From Ructibacterium sp965146665 (GTDB taxonomy: Bacteria > Bacillota > Clostridia > Monoglobales > Monoglobaceae), in contig CBCTHE010000001.1 in NCBI GenBank assembly GCA_965146665.1, forward strand, positions 186,001 to 250,000: a stretch of DNA of 64,000 nt. Reading direction: 5' to 3'. A program made the translations under genes and the position numbers. The notes beneath the pieces are model-generated. The model made no database searches. It saw only the letters and a list, made by a program, of their open reading frames with translations, and was not told the DNA's origin. Each line of letters starts with the position of its first letter. Positions within the stretch are counted from its first letter, which is position 1. This document shows, one piece after another, positions 27,101 to 35,283 of this stretch.

Positions 27101-28966
27101 ACCGGTAACATGGCAGTCCGCAATCAGATTTGCGGTCTCCGCCGCAAAATCGGCCTTTGCATAGCCCGCGAGCCCGCCGACCCGGCTTCCTCCGGTGATG
27201 TTCACATCCTGCAGGGTGAGATGCTTAATCTCAGCGCCCAGCAATACGCCGAACATCCCAATATTCTGGCTGTCCCTGCCGCCTGTGACGGTCAGTCCGG
27301 TGATCGTCTTACCGTTTCCGTCAAATCTGCCGCTGAAGGGCACCTCCGCGCTTCCGATAGGTGTAAACGCAGCACCGCTCATATCCAGATCCGCAGTGAG
27401 CCGGTAATTTCCGCCCCAGCTCTCCGGCGACTGCGCAAGGGCCGCCAGCGTTTCCGGCGTATGGATCTCGGTGTATTCCACAGGATCGGCAGGGTCGACC
27501 ATATCCTCCCAGCTGGGCGCTTTATATTGATTTTCGGCGGTTCCCAGATACCAGAGCACCCTGTCTCCGTCCGAGACCTGGGCCGCGCCGTAACCTACCC
27601 AGGAGGCCTGGCCGTTGATGGTAAACATCCAGCCGCCAGGCGCCTTAGGGGTAATTCCATTGATAGTCCGGACCATGCCCGCCTCTCCGCCGACGCCCTC
27701 GGCATAGGACAAGTCTCCCATTTCTGCCGCCTTGTCCATGATGTCCTTCAGGGTCAGAGCGGTCTCCTGATTGTCCGGGAATGTAACCGCCACCGGCTCC
27801 CCAAGCATCTCATAGGAATAGGTCTCCCCGTTGTAATCCGCCACCAAAAGGGTCACCGCAGGCTCCGTTTCCACCGGCCCGCTGGCTGGCGGAGCCGCCG
27901 CAGTCAAATACGGAAAGCCATCGTTGATCGTGGCATCCCAGGACCACACAGTCCTTCCGGCATTGAGTTCATCCGCAAAGGTCTGTGTCTGCATATCCGC
28001 GCCGGACAGCGCAGTCACGCCGGCCACGGACACCGTTTCCTCAACGGGAAACGTCCCGTCCTGATCATAATATCCATTGTCCACCGTACCAAGGCTGTCG
28101 AAGCTGCCGCCCGCGCTGCCCGCCAGCGCGCCTCCGCTGGCGGCATTGACATTCCCGGCCGCATAGACTGTGCTGAGCGCGGACGGGCTGGCGAGCGCAC
28201 CGGCCAGACCGCCGGCTTTGGTATTGCCGGTCACGGTTCCCCGGGCATAGCTGTCCGTAACCGTTCCATTCTCCACCTTGCCCACCAGGCCGCCGGTCCA
28301 GTAATTCTGGCCGGTGACCGCCGCGGTGGCAAAGCACTGGTCGATCCTCCCCCCGCCCCGCAGGTTTCCAACCAGGCCGCCCTGGCTGGTTCCATAGGCG
28401 CTGCCGCAGGTGACACTGCCGCCGGACACACCAGATTTCTCAATGGTGCCGCCGATGTTCGCGGCAGCCAGCCCGCCGGTGGGCGAAGCCTTGTCTGACA
28501 CAACCGTGCAGTCCACTGTAAAGCAGTTTCGGATGGCGCCCTTGTTCTCGGCGGCCAACGCCGCGACATTGCTGTCCGATCCGCTGTAATGGACCACCGC
28601 ACCGCGCAGGGTCAGATTTTCAACGCTGCCCTCCACCTGTGCGAACAGGGCGTTGGCGGACGTGGTCAGGTTGAGGATGGAAAACCCATTTCCGTCAAAG
28701 CGCCCAGTAAAGGGTTTGATCTCATACCCAATCGTACCGATGGCCTTTGTGACCTCCACGCCGGCCATGTCGATATCGTTTGCCAGCCGATAGCTGTCCG
28801 CAAGCTTTCCCGTGTCGCCGTAGGACAGGCTGGTGAGCGCCGCCAGCTCCTCCGGCGTACTGATAACCACGGTGCTGTCCGCAGACACTATGGCCGGAAA
28901 CAGCGTAAACGCCATTGCCAGCGCCAGGAAAAGTGCCGCAAACCGTTTTGTTGATCTTAGAAACAT
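24179..28966 (-). CDS. SLH-anchored surface protein with GLUG repeats, alpha-toroid and two transcobalamin-like DUF4430 domains
   Basis: 1595 residues, secreted and wall-anchored. Signal peptide 1-29 (cleavage after IVSA). GLUG-type repeats at about 121-296, DUF4430 copy 1 at 371-476 (GGWMFTINGQASWVGYGA), GLUG repeats again at 521-811, an Ig-like segment at 891-971, a squalene-cyclase/prenyltransferase-like alpha-toroid at 975-1251 (TEDGGWSNDEVN, STGAVLLGLAAY), a Gly/Pro linker, DUF4430 copy 2 at 1288-1403 (SGWMYQVNGQEP, LKDGDELALYYVDDW) and three SLH domains at 1411-1591. The toroid plus DUF4430 order matches animal intrinsic factor and transcobalamin. The leader carries a cobalamin riboswitch, so capture of cobalamin or a related corrinoid at the cell surface is the best reading (inference). 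Start ATG 28966 has GAGGG seven bases upstream; the open frame before it lies in the riboswitch. Confidence 0.9.
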   Translation of the reverse strand: MFLRSTKRFAALFLALAMAFTLFPAIVSADSTVVISTPEELAALTSLSYGDTGKLADSYRLANDIDMAGVEVTKAIGTIGYEIKPFTGRFDGNGFSILNLTTSANALFAQVEGSVENLTLRGAVVHYSGSDSNVAALAAENKGAIRNCFTVDCTVVSDKASPTGGLAAANIGGTIEKSGVSGGSVTCGSAYGTSQGGLVGNLRGGGRIDQCFATAAVTGQNYWTGGLVGKVENGTVTDSYARGTVTGNTKAGGLAGALASPSALSTVYAAGNVNAASGGALAGSAGGSFDSLGTVDNGYYDQDGTFPVEETVSVAGVTALSGADMQTQTFADELNAGRTVWSWDATINDGFPYLTAAAPPASGPVETEPAVTLLVADYNGETYSYEMLGEPVAVTFPDNQETALTLKDIMDKAAEMGDLSYAEGVGGEAGMVRTINGITPKAPGGWMFTINGQASWVGYGAAQVSDGDRVLWYLGTAENQYKAPSWEDMVDPADPVEYTEIHTPETLAALAQSPESWGGNYRLTADLDMSGAAFTPIGSAEVPFSGRFDGNGKTITGLTVTGGRDSQNIGMFGVLLGAEIKHLTLQDVNITGGSRVGGLAGYAKADFAAETANLIADCHVTGQVTAIGEVFIKQTDVGGLIGCNEGGYDSQTYQSAYSAVQGCSSAAEVTGDTGAEDITIAGHVGGLVGWNTGIISDSMAAGNVRGGNTVGGFVGTNGGQIYRSHAEGQASGGYTAGGFVGSHGLYSTIDACYSTGDVTALGSGGANFGGFAGAVSGKVKNSVSTGTLTPGWSYNGGFAGTFDGTVWAYNENLLTLNQCFGNAVTADGSRIKALGNYIGGVHAPSDAAAEAIGLTQAEAGAKLEAMLKSQAASEELAAEMLKYKDAVVIPATVAEQADVTGLVVKLNENAVANSSVALSYEGGGAYVQSAGSGYVLTQRADAADGKDTATIEMEKDGASVTKDIAVTIAAVRQNVDTEALLSAVADQYKNQSADYWKMTGLLAYGQKPSTAARTEYVSAAVSAMRESGLDTTLAMYMISLCALGYDPSDITLADGTKFDAAEKLRNAESSGNNGDAFRLLAYQQAPDYADEQEARAVIERLLSAQTEDGGWSNDEVNGADPDSTGAVLLGLAAYAAEDAAVKQAAEHAVQYLSGQMLADGNIKSGYEENNYGTNANTSAMAILGLSALGIDVRNDMRFQADDVSLWDGLLSFVSPSGDGFVYEYGEKQADDMATKQAFLAVMAAERGENVFDFRRIKKQPVNLQKKGGGSGGGGFLPGGAGTPGERGKITVTLTLIGDSVHGTGEHQAYETWIPGTALTVDAGAAAAEAVKLALENSGYTCEGLENGYITAVTTPEGVKLEAYTNGPRSGWMYQVNGQEPTVAIGSYILKDGDELALYYVDDWAAQEANAGYNDVSPEDWFYTAVSYVTEKRLFQGDEDGNFLPDEKLDRAMTATVLGRMAAITEAEYLETQTFSDVPLDAWFAGAVNWAAAQKIVNGNGDGTFDPEGCITREQLAAMLYRWAVQNGRAAGAPDTSAVARFADGGTVSAWAAEAMAWAVEAGLIQGTDVNTLEPEGNATRAEAAAILQRYEAMAA

Positions 28967-29027
28967 AAAGCATCCCTCTTTCCTTTTTTCTTTGTCAGTT
29001 CCTAGCCGTTTTCTGTTTTCAGGCAAC

Positions 29028-29060
29028 AAAAAAAGGCCCAATTCCCACTGCCCGGAATTA
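29028..29060 (-). terminator. Terminator-like expression platform of the cobalamin riboswitch
   Basis: The stem TAATTCC / GGAATTG (loop of eight) is followed on the minus strand by GGCC and seven T. It lies between the aptamer and the start codon at 28966. Ligand-dependent transcription termination is the likely mode. Confidence 0.65.
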
Positions 29061-29080
29061 GTAGATTCCCGTTCACCCCA

Positions 29081-29256
29081 CATGGCAGGTCTCCTGACTC
29101 GGCCTCATCCTCCGAAGCGCCTTCTCACCTTTCGGCAATGGCATATCGCTTCCTTGTCCGCGCTGACAGTAGTGGCTGCTGTCCGGGATTTGCACCCGGT
29201 TCCCTTTTCAAAGCATTTACGCTTCACCATATGGCTGGTATTCACTTCAAATCTAT
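29081..29256 (-). promoter_or_regulatory. Cobalamin riboswitch
   Basis: Read on the minus strand, the leader has the conserved cobalamin aptamer blocks in order: GGGAACCGGGTGCAAATCCC, the B12-box-like AGCCACTACTG, GCGGACAAGGAAGCGATATG, AGGTGAGAAGGCGCTTC, and GGATGAGGCCGAGTCAGGAG with ACCTGCC at the end. It sits between the promoter at 29263-29291 and the SLH protein. Such switches normally turn expression off when cobalamin is plentiful. Confidence 0.95.
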
Positions 29257-29262
29257 GTCATA

Positions 29263-29291
29263 ACTATAACACAAATCCGGACGTTCCGCAA
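29263..29291 (-). promoter_or_regulatory. Promoter of the riboswitch/SLH-protein transcript
   Basis: TTGCGG (29291-29286), 17 bases, TATAGT (29268-29263); transcription would begin just before the aptamer. Confidence 0.6.
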
Positions 29292-29299
29292 TCAAGGGC

Positions 29300-29342
29300 A
29301 AAAAAATAAATCACCGAAATCCATTGTGAATTTCGGTGATTT
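29300..29342 (-). terminator. Terminator of trmFO
   Basis: The perfect 13-pair stem AAATCACCGAAAT / ATTTCGGTGATTT is followed by ATTTTTTTG on the minus strand, 13 bases after the trmFO stop. It closes the long infC-to-trmFO run. Confidence 0.9.
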
Positions 29343-29355
29343 CTAAACAATTTCA

Positions 29356-30663
29356 CTAATTTTCCGCCGCCAGACAGGCCTCAATTTCCTCCAGGCTTCT
29401 GCGGGCTACAGCCTCAGCCCGTTCCCGTTTGTCACGGATCCGCTTTTCCAGCCCGGTCATGATTCCAAAATTCACGTTCATTGGCTGAAAATTTGTCACA
29501 CTCTCATTGGAGATATAGGCCCCCAGGGCGCCAATGGCCGTTTTCGCGGAAAAAACAGGCCCCTGCACACCCCTCATGGCGCACACGGCCGAGATTCCGG
29601 CAACCAGGCCGGACGCCGCGGATTCCACATATCCCTCCACCCCGGTGATCTGTCCCGCAAAGTAGATCCTGGGATACCGGCGCATCTGATAGCTGGCCGT
29701 CAGCAGTTTTGGGGAATTGAGATAGGTGTTCCGGTGCATGACACCATAGCGCAGAAATACCGCGTTTTCCAGTCCCGGAATCATGGAAAAGACCCGTTTC
29801 TGCTCCGGGAATTTGAGATGGGTCTGAAATCCCACCATATTATACATACTGCCCGCGGCGTTGTCCTGCCGAAGCTGAACCACCGCATAGGGCCGGCTGC
29901 CGTCGTGGGGGCTGGTCAGCCCCACCGGTTTGAGCGGACCGAAACGCATGGTGTCCTCGCCGCGCTTTGCCATGACCTCAATGGGCATACAGCCCTCAAA
30001 CACCTTGGGATCCTCCACCCCGCCATGAACAGGGGCCGCCTCCGCCGCAATCAGCGCCTGATAAAAGGCCAGATAGGTCTCCCGGTCCATGGGACAGTTG
30101 ATATAATCATCCCCGCCCTTGCCGTACCGGGCCGCACGGAAAGCCTTTGACATATCAATGCTGTCATAGCTGACAATGGGCGCCGCGGCGTCGAAAAAGT
30201 GGAGATAGTCATCCCCGGTGAGCCGGCATATCTCCTCAGCCAGGCCGTCTGACACCAGCGGGCCGGCGGCCACAACCGTATAGACCTCCGTGTCCACGGC
30301 TGTGACTTCCTCTTCCACAACCCGGATATTGGGATGATTCCGGATCTTCTCCGTAACCAGCGCGGAAAAACCATCCCGGTCCACGGCCAGAGCGCCGCCT
30401 GCCGGCACCCTTGTGGCGTCCGCGCAGGCCATAATGACAGAATTCAGCCGGCGCATCTCCTCCTTCAGCAGGCCGACCGCGTTGTGCAGGCCGTCCGCAC
30501 GCAGAGAGTTGCTGCAGACCAGTTCCGCAAAGCCGCCGCCCTTATGGGCCGGGGAGCGTCTAGCGGGCTTCATCTCATGGAGCACCACCGGAATTCCGCG
30601 CTGTGCCGCCTGCCAGGCCGCTTCACAGCCCGCCAGCCCCGCGCCAATGATCTGTAGTTCCAT
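29356..30663 (-). CDS. trmFO: tRNA (uracil-5-)-methyltransferase TrmFO, folate-dependent
   Basis: 435 residues, full length. The FAD-binding start is MELQIIGAGLAGCEAAWQAA, and the nucleophile-type Cys50 lies in FAELVCSNSLRADG. The C-terminal GQITGVEGYVESAASGLVAG is the second FAD contact. It methylates U54 of tRNA using methylene-tetrahydrofolate and FADH2, the usual route in Firmicutes. It follows topA, as is common in this group. Its folate dependence is worth noting beside folT six genes upstream. Confidence 0.96.
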   Translation of the reverse strand: MELQIIGAGLAGCEAAWQAAQRGIPVVLHEMKPARRSPAHKGGGFAELVCSNSLRADGLHNAVGLLKEEMRRLNSVIMACADATRVPAGGALAVDRDGFSALVTEKIRNHPNIRVVEEEVTAVDTEVYTVVAAGPLVSDGLAEEICRLTGDDYLHFFDAAAPIVSYDSIDMSKAFRAARYGKGGDDYINCPMDRETYLAFYQALIAAEAAPVHGGVEDPKVFEGCMPIEVMAKRGEDTMRFGPLKPVGLTSPHDGSRPYAVVQLRQDNAAGSMYNMVGFQTHLKFPEQKRVFSMIPGLENAVFLRYGVMHRNTYLNSPKLLTASYQMRRYPRIYFAGQITGVEGYVESAASGLVAGISAVCAMRGVQGPVFSAKTAIGALGAYISNESVTNFQPMNVNFGIMTGLEKRIRDKRERAEAVARRSLEEIEACLAAEN

Positions 30664-30705
30664 ATACTGTCACCGCTTTCTTATATGTTTTTAGTCCAAT
30701 TTCTG

Positions 30706-30729
30706 AAAAACGGAGGGTAATCCCCTCCG
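30706..30729 (-). terminator. Terminator downstream of topA and repeat element
   Basis: CGGAGGGG-ATTA-CCCTCCG followed by TTTTTC on the minus strand. A near-identical hairpin without a T tract lies at 31043-31061, on the other side of the element. It may terminate topA transcripts or be partly read through to trmFO, 43 bases on. Confidence 0.7.
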
Positions 30730-31061
30730 CCAGGCTGTCGAAAAAGTAAACTTGTCCATAAAATTTGAAATGATTTTGCCATCAATTGATAGCCCAAAGC
30801 CCGCGTCGAACCACGGTCAAGTTTGCTCGTTTTGCCTTGTACAGGCAAAAGATCGCTTTTAGACCGGGTTCTCCTTCCTCCCACAAAAGCTTTGGCTTTT
30901 GTGGGAAAGAGGAGCAATGACGAAGCATGTGAGCCTTTTTCTGAACCAGGAAAAAGCGAACAAAGCGGAGTACAGTGCGACGAGCCGGGCCCGTACGGCG
31001 CGGTCCAAAATCATTCCAAATTTGGGTTTATTGACACGCTCACGGAGGGTATTCCCCTCCG
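30730..31061. repeat. Palindromic element flanked by duplicated terminator hairpins (after topA)
   Basis: About 313 bases lie between two copies of one hairpin (30711-30729 and 31043-31061). The ends are an imperfect inverted repeat: one side reads CAGGCTGTCGAAAAAGTAAA and later AAATGATTTTG; the other, on the complementary strand, reads GAGCGTGTCAATAAACCC and later GGAATGATTTTG. An inner hairpin CCCACAAAAGC...GCTTTTGTGGG lies near 30881-30903. There is no coding potential. The second hairpin begins seven bases after the topA stop codon. Confidence 0.7.
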
Positions 31062-31068
31062 CTCTTTT

Positions 31069-33186
31069 CTACTTCTTTTTCGCTTTGGACTCCGGCTTGC
31101 GCACATAATCGCAGTCCGGATTAAAACACTTGTAGCTGACAGGTCCCCGACGCCGGAACGCCCGGACCTTCATCAGTGTGCCGCCGCACGCGGGACATTT
31201 TTCATTTGTGGGCTCGTCCCAGGAAATAAAGTCGCATTCCGGGCTCTTTTCACAGGTGTAGAAGGTGGTTCCCTTCTTGGATTTCCGAATCAGGACCTTG
31301 GCACCGCACTTGGGACAGGGCACCCCCAGCTCCTGGGTGATCGCCTTGGTGTTCCGGCACTCCGGGAAACCCGGACAGGCCAGAAACTTGCCGAAACGTC
31401 CCTGCTTATACACCATCATGCGGCCGCATTTATCACAGGGAATATCCGATACCTCATCCTTGATCTCAATGTTCCCGATCTTCTCCTCTGCCTCCGCAAG
31501 GGTATGGGAGAATGGTACATAAAAATCGCGGATCACATTTTTCCAGTTGTTTTCGCCGTCAGCCACCGTCTCAATCCGATCCTCCATATTGGCGGTGAAT
31601 TCCACATCCACAATATCCTCGAAATTCTCCTTCATCAGATCGGTTACAATATAGCCCAGCTCTGTGGGATACAGGGTCTTGCCCTCCCGGGCCACATAGC
31701 CCCGGGCGGTGATGGTGGCAATGGTGGGCGCATAGGTGCTCGGGCGGCCGATGCCGTCCTCCTCCATGGCCTTGACCAGCGAAGCCTCGGTATACCTGGG
31801 GGGCGGCTGGGTAAAATGCTGCTGCGGGTCCAGCTCCTTGAGCAGGAGATTCTGGCCCTCCGCAAGAGTCGGTATCTTCTTGGACTTTTCTTCCTCCTCG
31901 TCCTTGCCCTCCACGTACAGGGTCATAAAACCGGCGAACTTGATCTCAGAGCCGGTGGCGCGGGCGAGATATTTGCCGCCGCACAGAATATCGGCGGTAA
32001 CGGAATCCAGGATGGCGTCTGCCATCTGGCTGGCCATGAACCGGAGCCAAATCAAGCGGTAGAGCTTATAGAGATCCGGCTTCAGCTTTTCCTTATACTT
32101 CTCCGGCGTGTTGGCGCACACGGTGGGACGGATGGCCTCGTGCGCGTCCTGGGCGCTCTTTTTGGCCCGGTAATGCTTGGGGGCCTTGGGCACAAACGCC
32201 TGTCCGTACTGCTGGGCAATGAAGGCCCGGGCCTCGTTCTGGGCCACTGCGGAAATGCGCAGAGAGTCGGTTCTCATATATGTGATATATCCCATCTCAT
32301 AAAGCTGCTGGGCAGCGATCATGGTCCTGCGGGATGTAAAATTCAGCTTTCTGGATGCCTCCTGCTGGAGGGTACTGGTGGTAAAAGGCGGCGCGCTCCG
32401 GCGCTTGGTCTCCTTGCGCACCACAGATTTCACTGTATAATCGGTCTTTTTCAGGAATTCAACCACCTCTATGGTGGTTTCCTCGTCCGGGAGCGGCATC
32501 TTCTTTCCGTCAGCCGTCCCGTAAAACTTGGCGATAAAAGGCAGTTTGCCCTTATCGTTGGTGAGCTTCAGGTCAATAGACCAGTATTCCTCAGGCTGGA
32601 AGGCGTCAATCTCCCGCTCGCGGTCCACAATCAGCCGCACGACCACGGACTGAACACGGCCGGCGCTGAGCCCCTTTTTCACCTTCTTCCAGAGAAGCGG
32701 GCTGATCTGATAGCCCACGATCCTGTCAAGCACCCGCCTAGTCTGCTGGGCATCCACCAGATTCATGTCAATGGGCCGCGCGTCCTTGACCGCATCCTTG
32801 ACCACATCCTTGGTGACCTCATTGAAGGTGATCCGGCAGTCTGAGCTGGGGTCAATGCCCAGCACGTTTGCCAGATGCCATGAAATCGCCTCTCCCTCGC
32901 GGTCAGGGTCAGTCGCCAGCAGGATCTTGTCCGCGCCCTTCGCCTTTTTCTTCAGCTTGGCGATCAGGTCGCCCTTGCCCCGAATGGTAATATACTTGGG
33001 TTCAAAATCGTGCTCCAGGTCCACACCAAGCTGGCTCTTGGGCAGATCCCGCACATGTCCCATTGTCGCTTCAATCGTATAGCCGCTGCCCAGGTATTTC
33101 TTCACAGAATCCACCTTGGTCGGAGACTCAACAATCACCAGCTTTTTCTTGCCGCCTCCGGTCTTTGCAGCCTTTTTTTCGGCCAT
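31069..33186 (-). CDS. topA: DNA topoisomerase I
   Basis: 705 residues, type IA topoisomerase. TOPRIM domain at the N terminus (KLVIVESPTKVDSVKKYLG; DPDREGEAISWHLANVLGID), active-site tyrosine in GYITYMRTDSLRIS, then three C4 zinc ribbons (CDKCGRMM...CPGFPEC, CPKCGAKV...CEKSPEC, CPACGGTL...CFNPDC) and a lysine-rich end. It relaxes negative supercoils. Start ATG 33186 follows AGGAGGATGAAAGA. It lies between dprA and trmFO, an order common in Firmicutes. Confidence 0.97.
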   Translation of the reverse strand: MAEKKAAKTGGGKKKLVIVESPTKVDSVKKYLGSGYTIEATMGHVRDLPKSQLGVDLEHDFEPKYITIRGKGDLIAKLKKKAKGADKILLATDPDREGEAISWHLANVLGIDPSSDCRITFNEVTKDVVKDAVKDARPIDMNLVDAQQTRRVLDRIVGYQISPLLWKKVKKGLSAGRVQSVVVRLIVDREREIDAFQPEEYWSIDLKLTNDKGKLPFIAKFYGTADGKKMPLPDEETTIEVVEFLKKTDYTVKSVVRKETKRRSAPPFTTSTLQQEASRKLNFTSRRTMIAAQQLYEMGYITYMRTDSLRISAVAQNEARAFIAQQYGQAFVPKAPKHYRAKKSAQDAHEAIRPTVCANTPEKYKEKLKPDLYKLYRLIWLRFMASQMADAILDSVTADILCGGKYLARATGSEIKFAGFMTLYVEGKDEEEEKSKKIPTLAEGQNLLLKELDPQQHFTQPPPRYTEASLVKAMEEDGIGRPSTYAPTIATITARGYVAREGKTLYPTELGYIVTDLMKENFEDIVDVEFTANMEDRIETVADGENNWKNVIRDFYVPFSHTLAEAEEKIGNIEIKDEVSDIPCDKCGRMMVYKQGRFGKFLACPGFPECRNTKAITQELGVPCPKCGAKVLIRKSKKGTTFYTCEKSPECDFISWDEPTNEKCPACGGTLMKVRAFRRRGPVSYKCFNPDCDYVRKPESKAKKK

Positions 33187-33240
33187 TCTTTCATCCTCCT
33201 GACTTTTCATTTGAGTTCTTCCAGTCGGGTTTCCCTGCTG

Positions 33241-34482
33241 TCAGTCTGTCCGTAACGTGTATTGGCCGCCCGCTCTCTGCGCCACAGCCTTTTTCATCTG
33301 CAGAATCACCAGCATACTGCTCAGCGCGCCGGCCTCAATTCCACAGCTGTCCGCAATGTCATCAAAGGGCGCGGTGCCGCCCGCGAACCGCAAAAACCGG
33401 AGAATATTCCGCTCTTCCTCCTGAAAGTCCTCACGGCCCAGAAACGCTTGAAAACGCGTTTCCTCATCTTCCGCGGCCGGTATCGGCCTCATTTCCCCCG
33501 TCCGCTCCGCCTCTGCGCAGGCGTCCCGCCGGGTCTTCGTGCTCCGGGGTCTGCCCACCACAGGCTTTCCCTTGATGCTGATTCCATATTCCAGCATTTC
33601 CGGATAGACCCCAATATATTCTTCCAGAATATCCAAGGGGCCGGACACCAGCTTGACCCCGTCCTGGATCAGGTCGTTGGGCAGCTCCGCCAGATGGTCG
33701 GTGGGCTTGCCGGGAACGGCGAACACGTCCCTGTTGTATTCCGCCGCAAGCCTTGCCGTTATGGAGGTTCCGCTTCTCTCCCGGCCCTCCACAATCACAA
33801 CGCCATGGGAAAGGCCCACCATAATCCGGTTTCTCTGTCTGTAAAAATGCGCCTGTCCCCGGGTGCCGGGCGGGCGCTCCGAAAGGATTGCGCCGTGGTT
33901 CTGGATATGCCGGTACAGCTCCGTATGCGCTGTTGGATAAATCAGGTCCACACCGCCGGCCAAGACGGCTACGGTGGTGCCGCCTGCCTGCAGGGCGCCC
34001 GTGTGGGCCGCGCCGTCAATGCCAAGGGCCATGCCGCTGACCACCCCAAAGCCGCTGTCCGCCAGTTCCCGGCCCAGCTGTCCGGCAATGCGCTCCCCTT
34101 CCGGCGAACACTTCCGCGTCCCAACAATGGTGATACTCGCCAGCCGGTTCAAATCCGGCAAAGTCCCCAGAGCATAGAGAACCTGGGGCGGATTTTCAAT
34201 TTGTTTCAGCCGGTCCGGATAGGCCGGGTCGGCTATGGAGATCACCTGTATTCCCTTTTTCCGGCAATGGGCCAGCAGTCTTCCGGCGCTGTCCAGCTTC
34301 CGGTCCAGCCGCAGGGTTTGGGCCAGGTCAAGGGTCCGGTAAAACGCGGGGTCGTAAAAATTGGCCTGAAACGCCGCTTCCGGACTGCCGAATTTTTTCA
34401 GAAGGCGGTACACCTTGTCCGGGTCATGGTCACAGCTCTGGTTCAGCCACAGCCTGTATAACAGATCCCTTTCTTCATCCAC
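33241..34482 (-). CDS. dprA: DNA-processing protein DprA
   Basis: About 413 residues. The Rossmann-like core holds SITIVGTRKCSPEGERIA, VVSGMALGIDGAAHTGAL, AGGVDLIYP and RNRIMVGLSHGVVIVEG through FAVPGKPTDHLAELPNDLIQ. It has an N-terminal SAM-like region and a C-terminal winged helix (from about residue 350). It loads RecA on incoming single-stranded DNA during transformation. The start is probably the GTG at 34482, nine bases after AGGAG. It starts 14 bases after the upstream methyltransferase gene ends. Confidence 0.94.
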   Translation of the reverse strand: MDEERDLLYRLWLNQSCDHDPDKVYRLLKKFGSPEAAFQANFYDPAFYRTLDLAQTLRLDRKLDSAGRLLAHCRKKGIQVISIADPAYPDRLKQIENPPQVLYALGTLPDLNRLASITIVGTRKCSPEGERIAGQLGRELADSGFGVVSGMALGIDGAAHTGALQAGGTTVAVLAGGVDLIYPTAHTELYRHIQNHGAILSERPPGTRGQAHFYRQRNRIMVGLSHGVVIVEGRERSGTSITARLAAEYNRDVFAVPGKPTDHLAELPNDLIQDGVKLVSGPLDILEEYIGVYPEMLEYGISIKGKPVVGRPRSTKTRRDACAEAERTGEMRPIPAAEDEETRFQAFLGREDFQEEERNILRFLRFAGGTAPFDDIADSCGIEAGALSSMLVILQMKKAVAQRAGGQYTLRTD

Positions 34483-34495
34483 TGGCCCCACCTCC

Positions 34496-35272
34496 TCAGG
34501 GTTTCAACAGATACATGGCAATACCCGCGGCCACCGCGGCGTTCAGGGATTCCACCCTGCCTTCCATAGGGATCCGCACCCGCAGATCCGCACAGCGCAG
34601 TACCTCGTCCGAAACCCCAGAGGCCTCGCTTCCGATGATAATGGCCCGCTTGCCTGAAATTTCCGCCGCGTCCACAGGAACAGAATCCCGCAGGGCGGTC
34701 GCCGCCACCGTAAACCCGCCGCGTTTCAGTTCCTTCAGAACCGGGGGCTCTGCCCCGGTCAGAATACGCATCCGAAACAGGGAGCCCATGGTGGAGCGGA
34801 CCACCTTGGGATTGTACAGATCCGCGCATCCTCTGAGCAGGCATACGCAGTCCACCCCTGCCGCCTCCGCCGTCCGCACCATGGTTCCCAGGTTTCCGGG
34901 CTCAGACACGCCGTCAAGAACCAGCACAAAGCGGTATGTGTCCCAGCGGGGCGGCGTATATGCGGGCATACGCAAGACAACACCGATTCCCTGAGGGGAC
35001 TCGGTGTTACACACATCCTGAAAAAGTCTTTCTTTGGCAGTATAAACAGTTTTTCCGCTTTCGTCAAGAGTATTTACAAAATTTTTATTCTTTTCCGCAA
35101 ATGCTTCTGACACAATCAGGCATTTGATGTCCTGCTGCGCAAAGGTCAGAGCCTCCTCCGCAATCCGCATTCCCTCGGCAAAATAGAGACCGGATTCGTT
35201 CCGTCCCTTCTTTCTCTGGAGCGAGCGGATCAGCTTCAGTGTTTTATTGTCATGGCTGGCAATGGGTATCAT
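34496..35272 (-). CDS. TrmH/SpoU-family RNA 2'-O-methyltransferase
   Basis: 258 residues. An N-terminal substrate-binding domain (KLIRSLQRKKGRNESGLYFA), then a SPOUT trefoil-knot domain with the three SpoU motifs: VLDGVSEPGNLGTMVRTAEA, IIIGSEASGVSDEVL and RIPMEGRVESLNAAVAAGI. It methylates ribose in rRNA or tRNA; the exact site cannot be read from sequence (TsnR- and RlmB-like proteins share this layout). ATG 35272 follows AAGGTGCC; a TTG precedes it. Confidence 0.93.
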   Translation of the reverse strand: MIPIASHDNKTLKLIRSLQRKKGRNESGLYFAEGMRIAEEALTFAQQDIKCLIVSEAFAEKNKNFVNTLDESGKTVYTAKERLFQDVCNTESPQGIGVVLRMPAYTPPRWDTYRFVLVLDGVSEPGNLGTMVRTAEAAGVDCVCLLRGCADLYNPKVVRSTMGSLFRMRILTGAEPPVLKELKRGGFTVAATALRDSVPVDAAEISGKRAIIIGSEASGVSDEVLRCADLRVRIPMEGRVESLNAAVAAGIAMYLLKP

Positions 35273-35283
35273 CAAGGCACCTT

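Noticed and set aside
28085..28110. GGCTGTCGAAGCTG inside the SLH gene resembling the repeat-element end
   Set aside because: Short chance match within coding sequence, no hairpin or inverted partner.
26792..28498. 568-codon plus-strand frame opposite the SLH protein
   Set aside because: Shadow of the GLUG-repeat coding region on the minus strand.
26400..28600. Irregular GGC/CCG-rich repeats that could suggest a CRISPR array or minisatellite
   Set aside because: Period and sequence vary and the repeats are explained by GLUG-type protein repeats in an intact reading frame.
30823..32844. 673-codon open frame on the plus strand opposite topA
   Set aside because: Antisense shadow caused by codon bias of topA; no family resemblance and no ribosome site.
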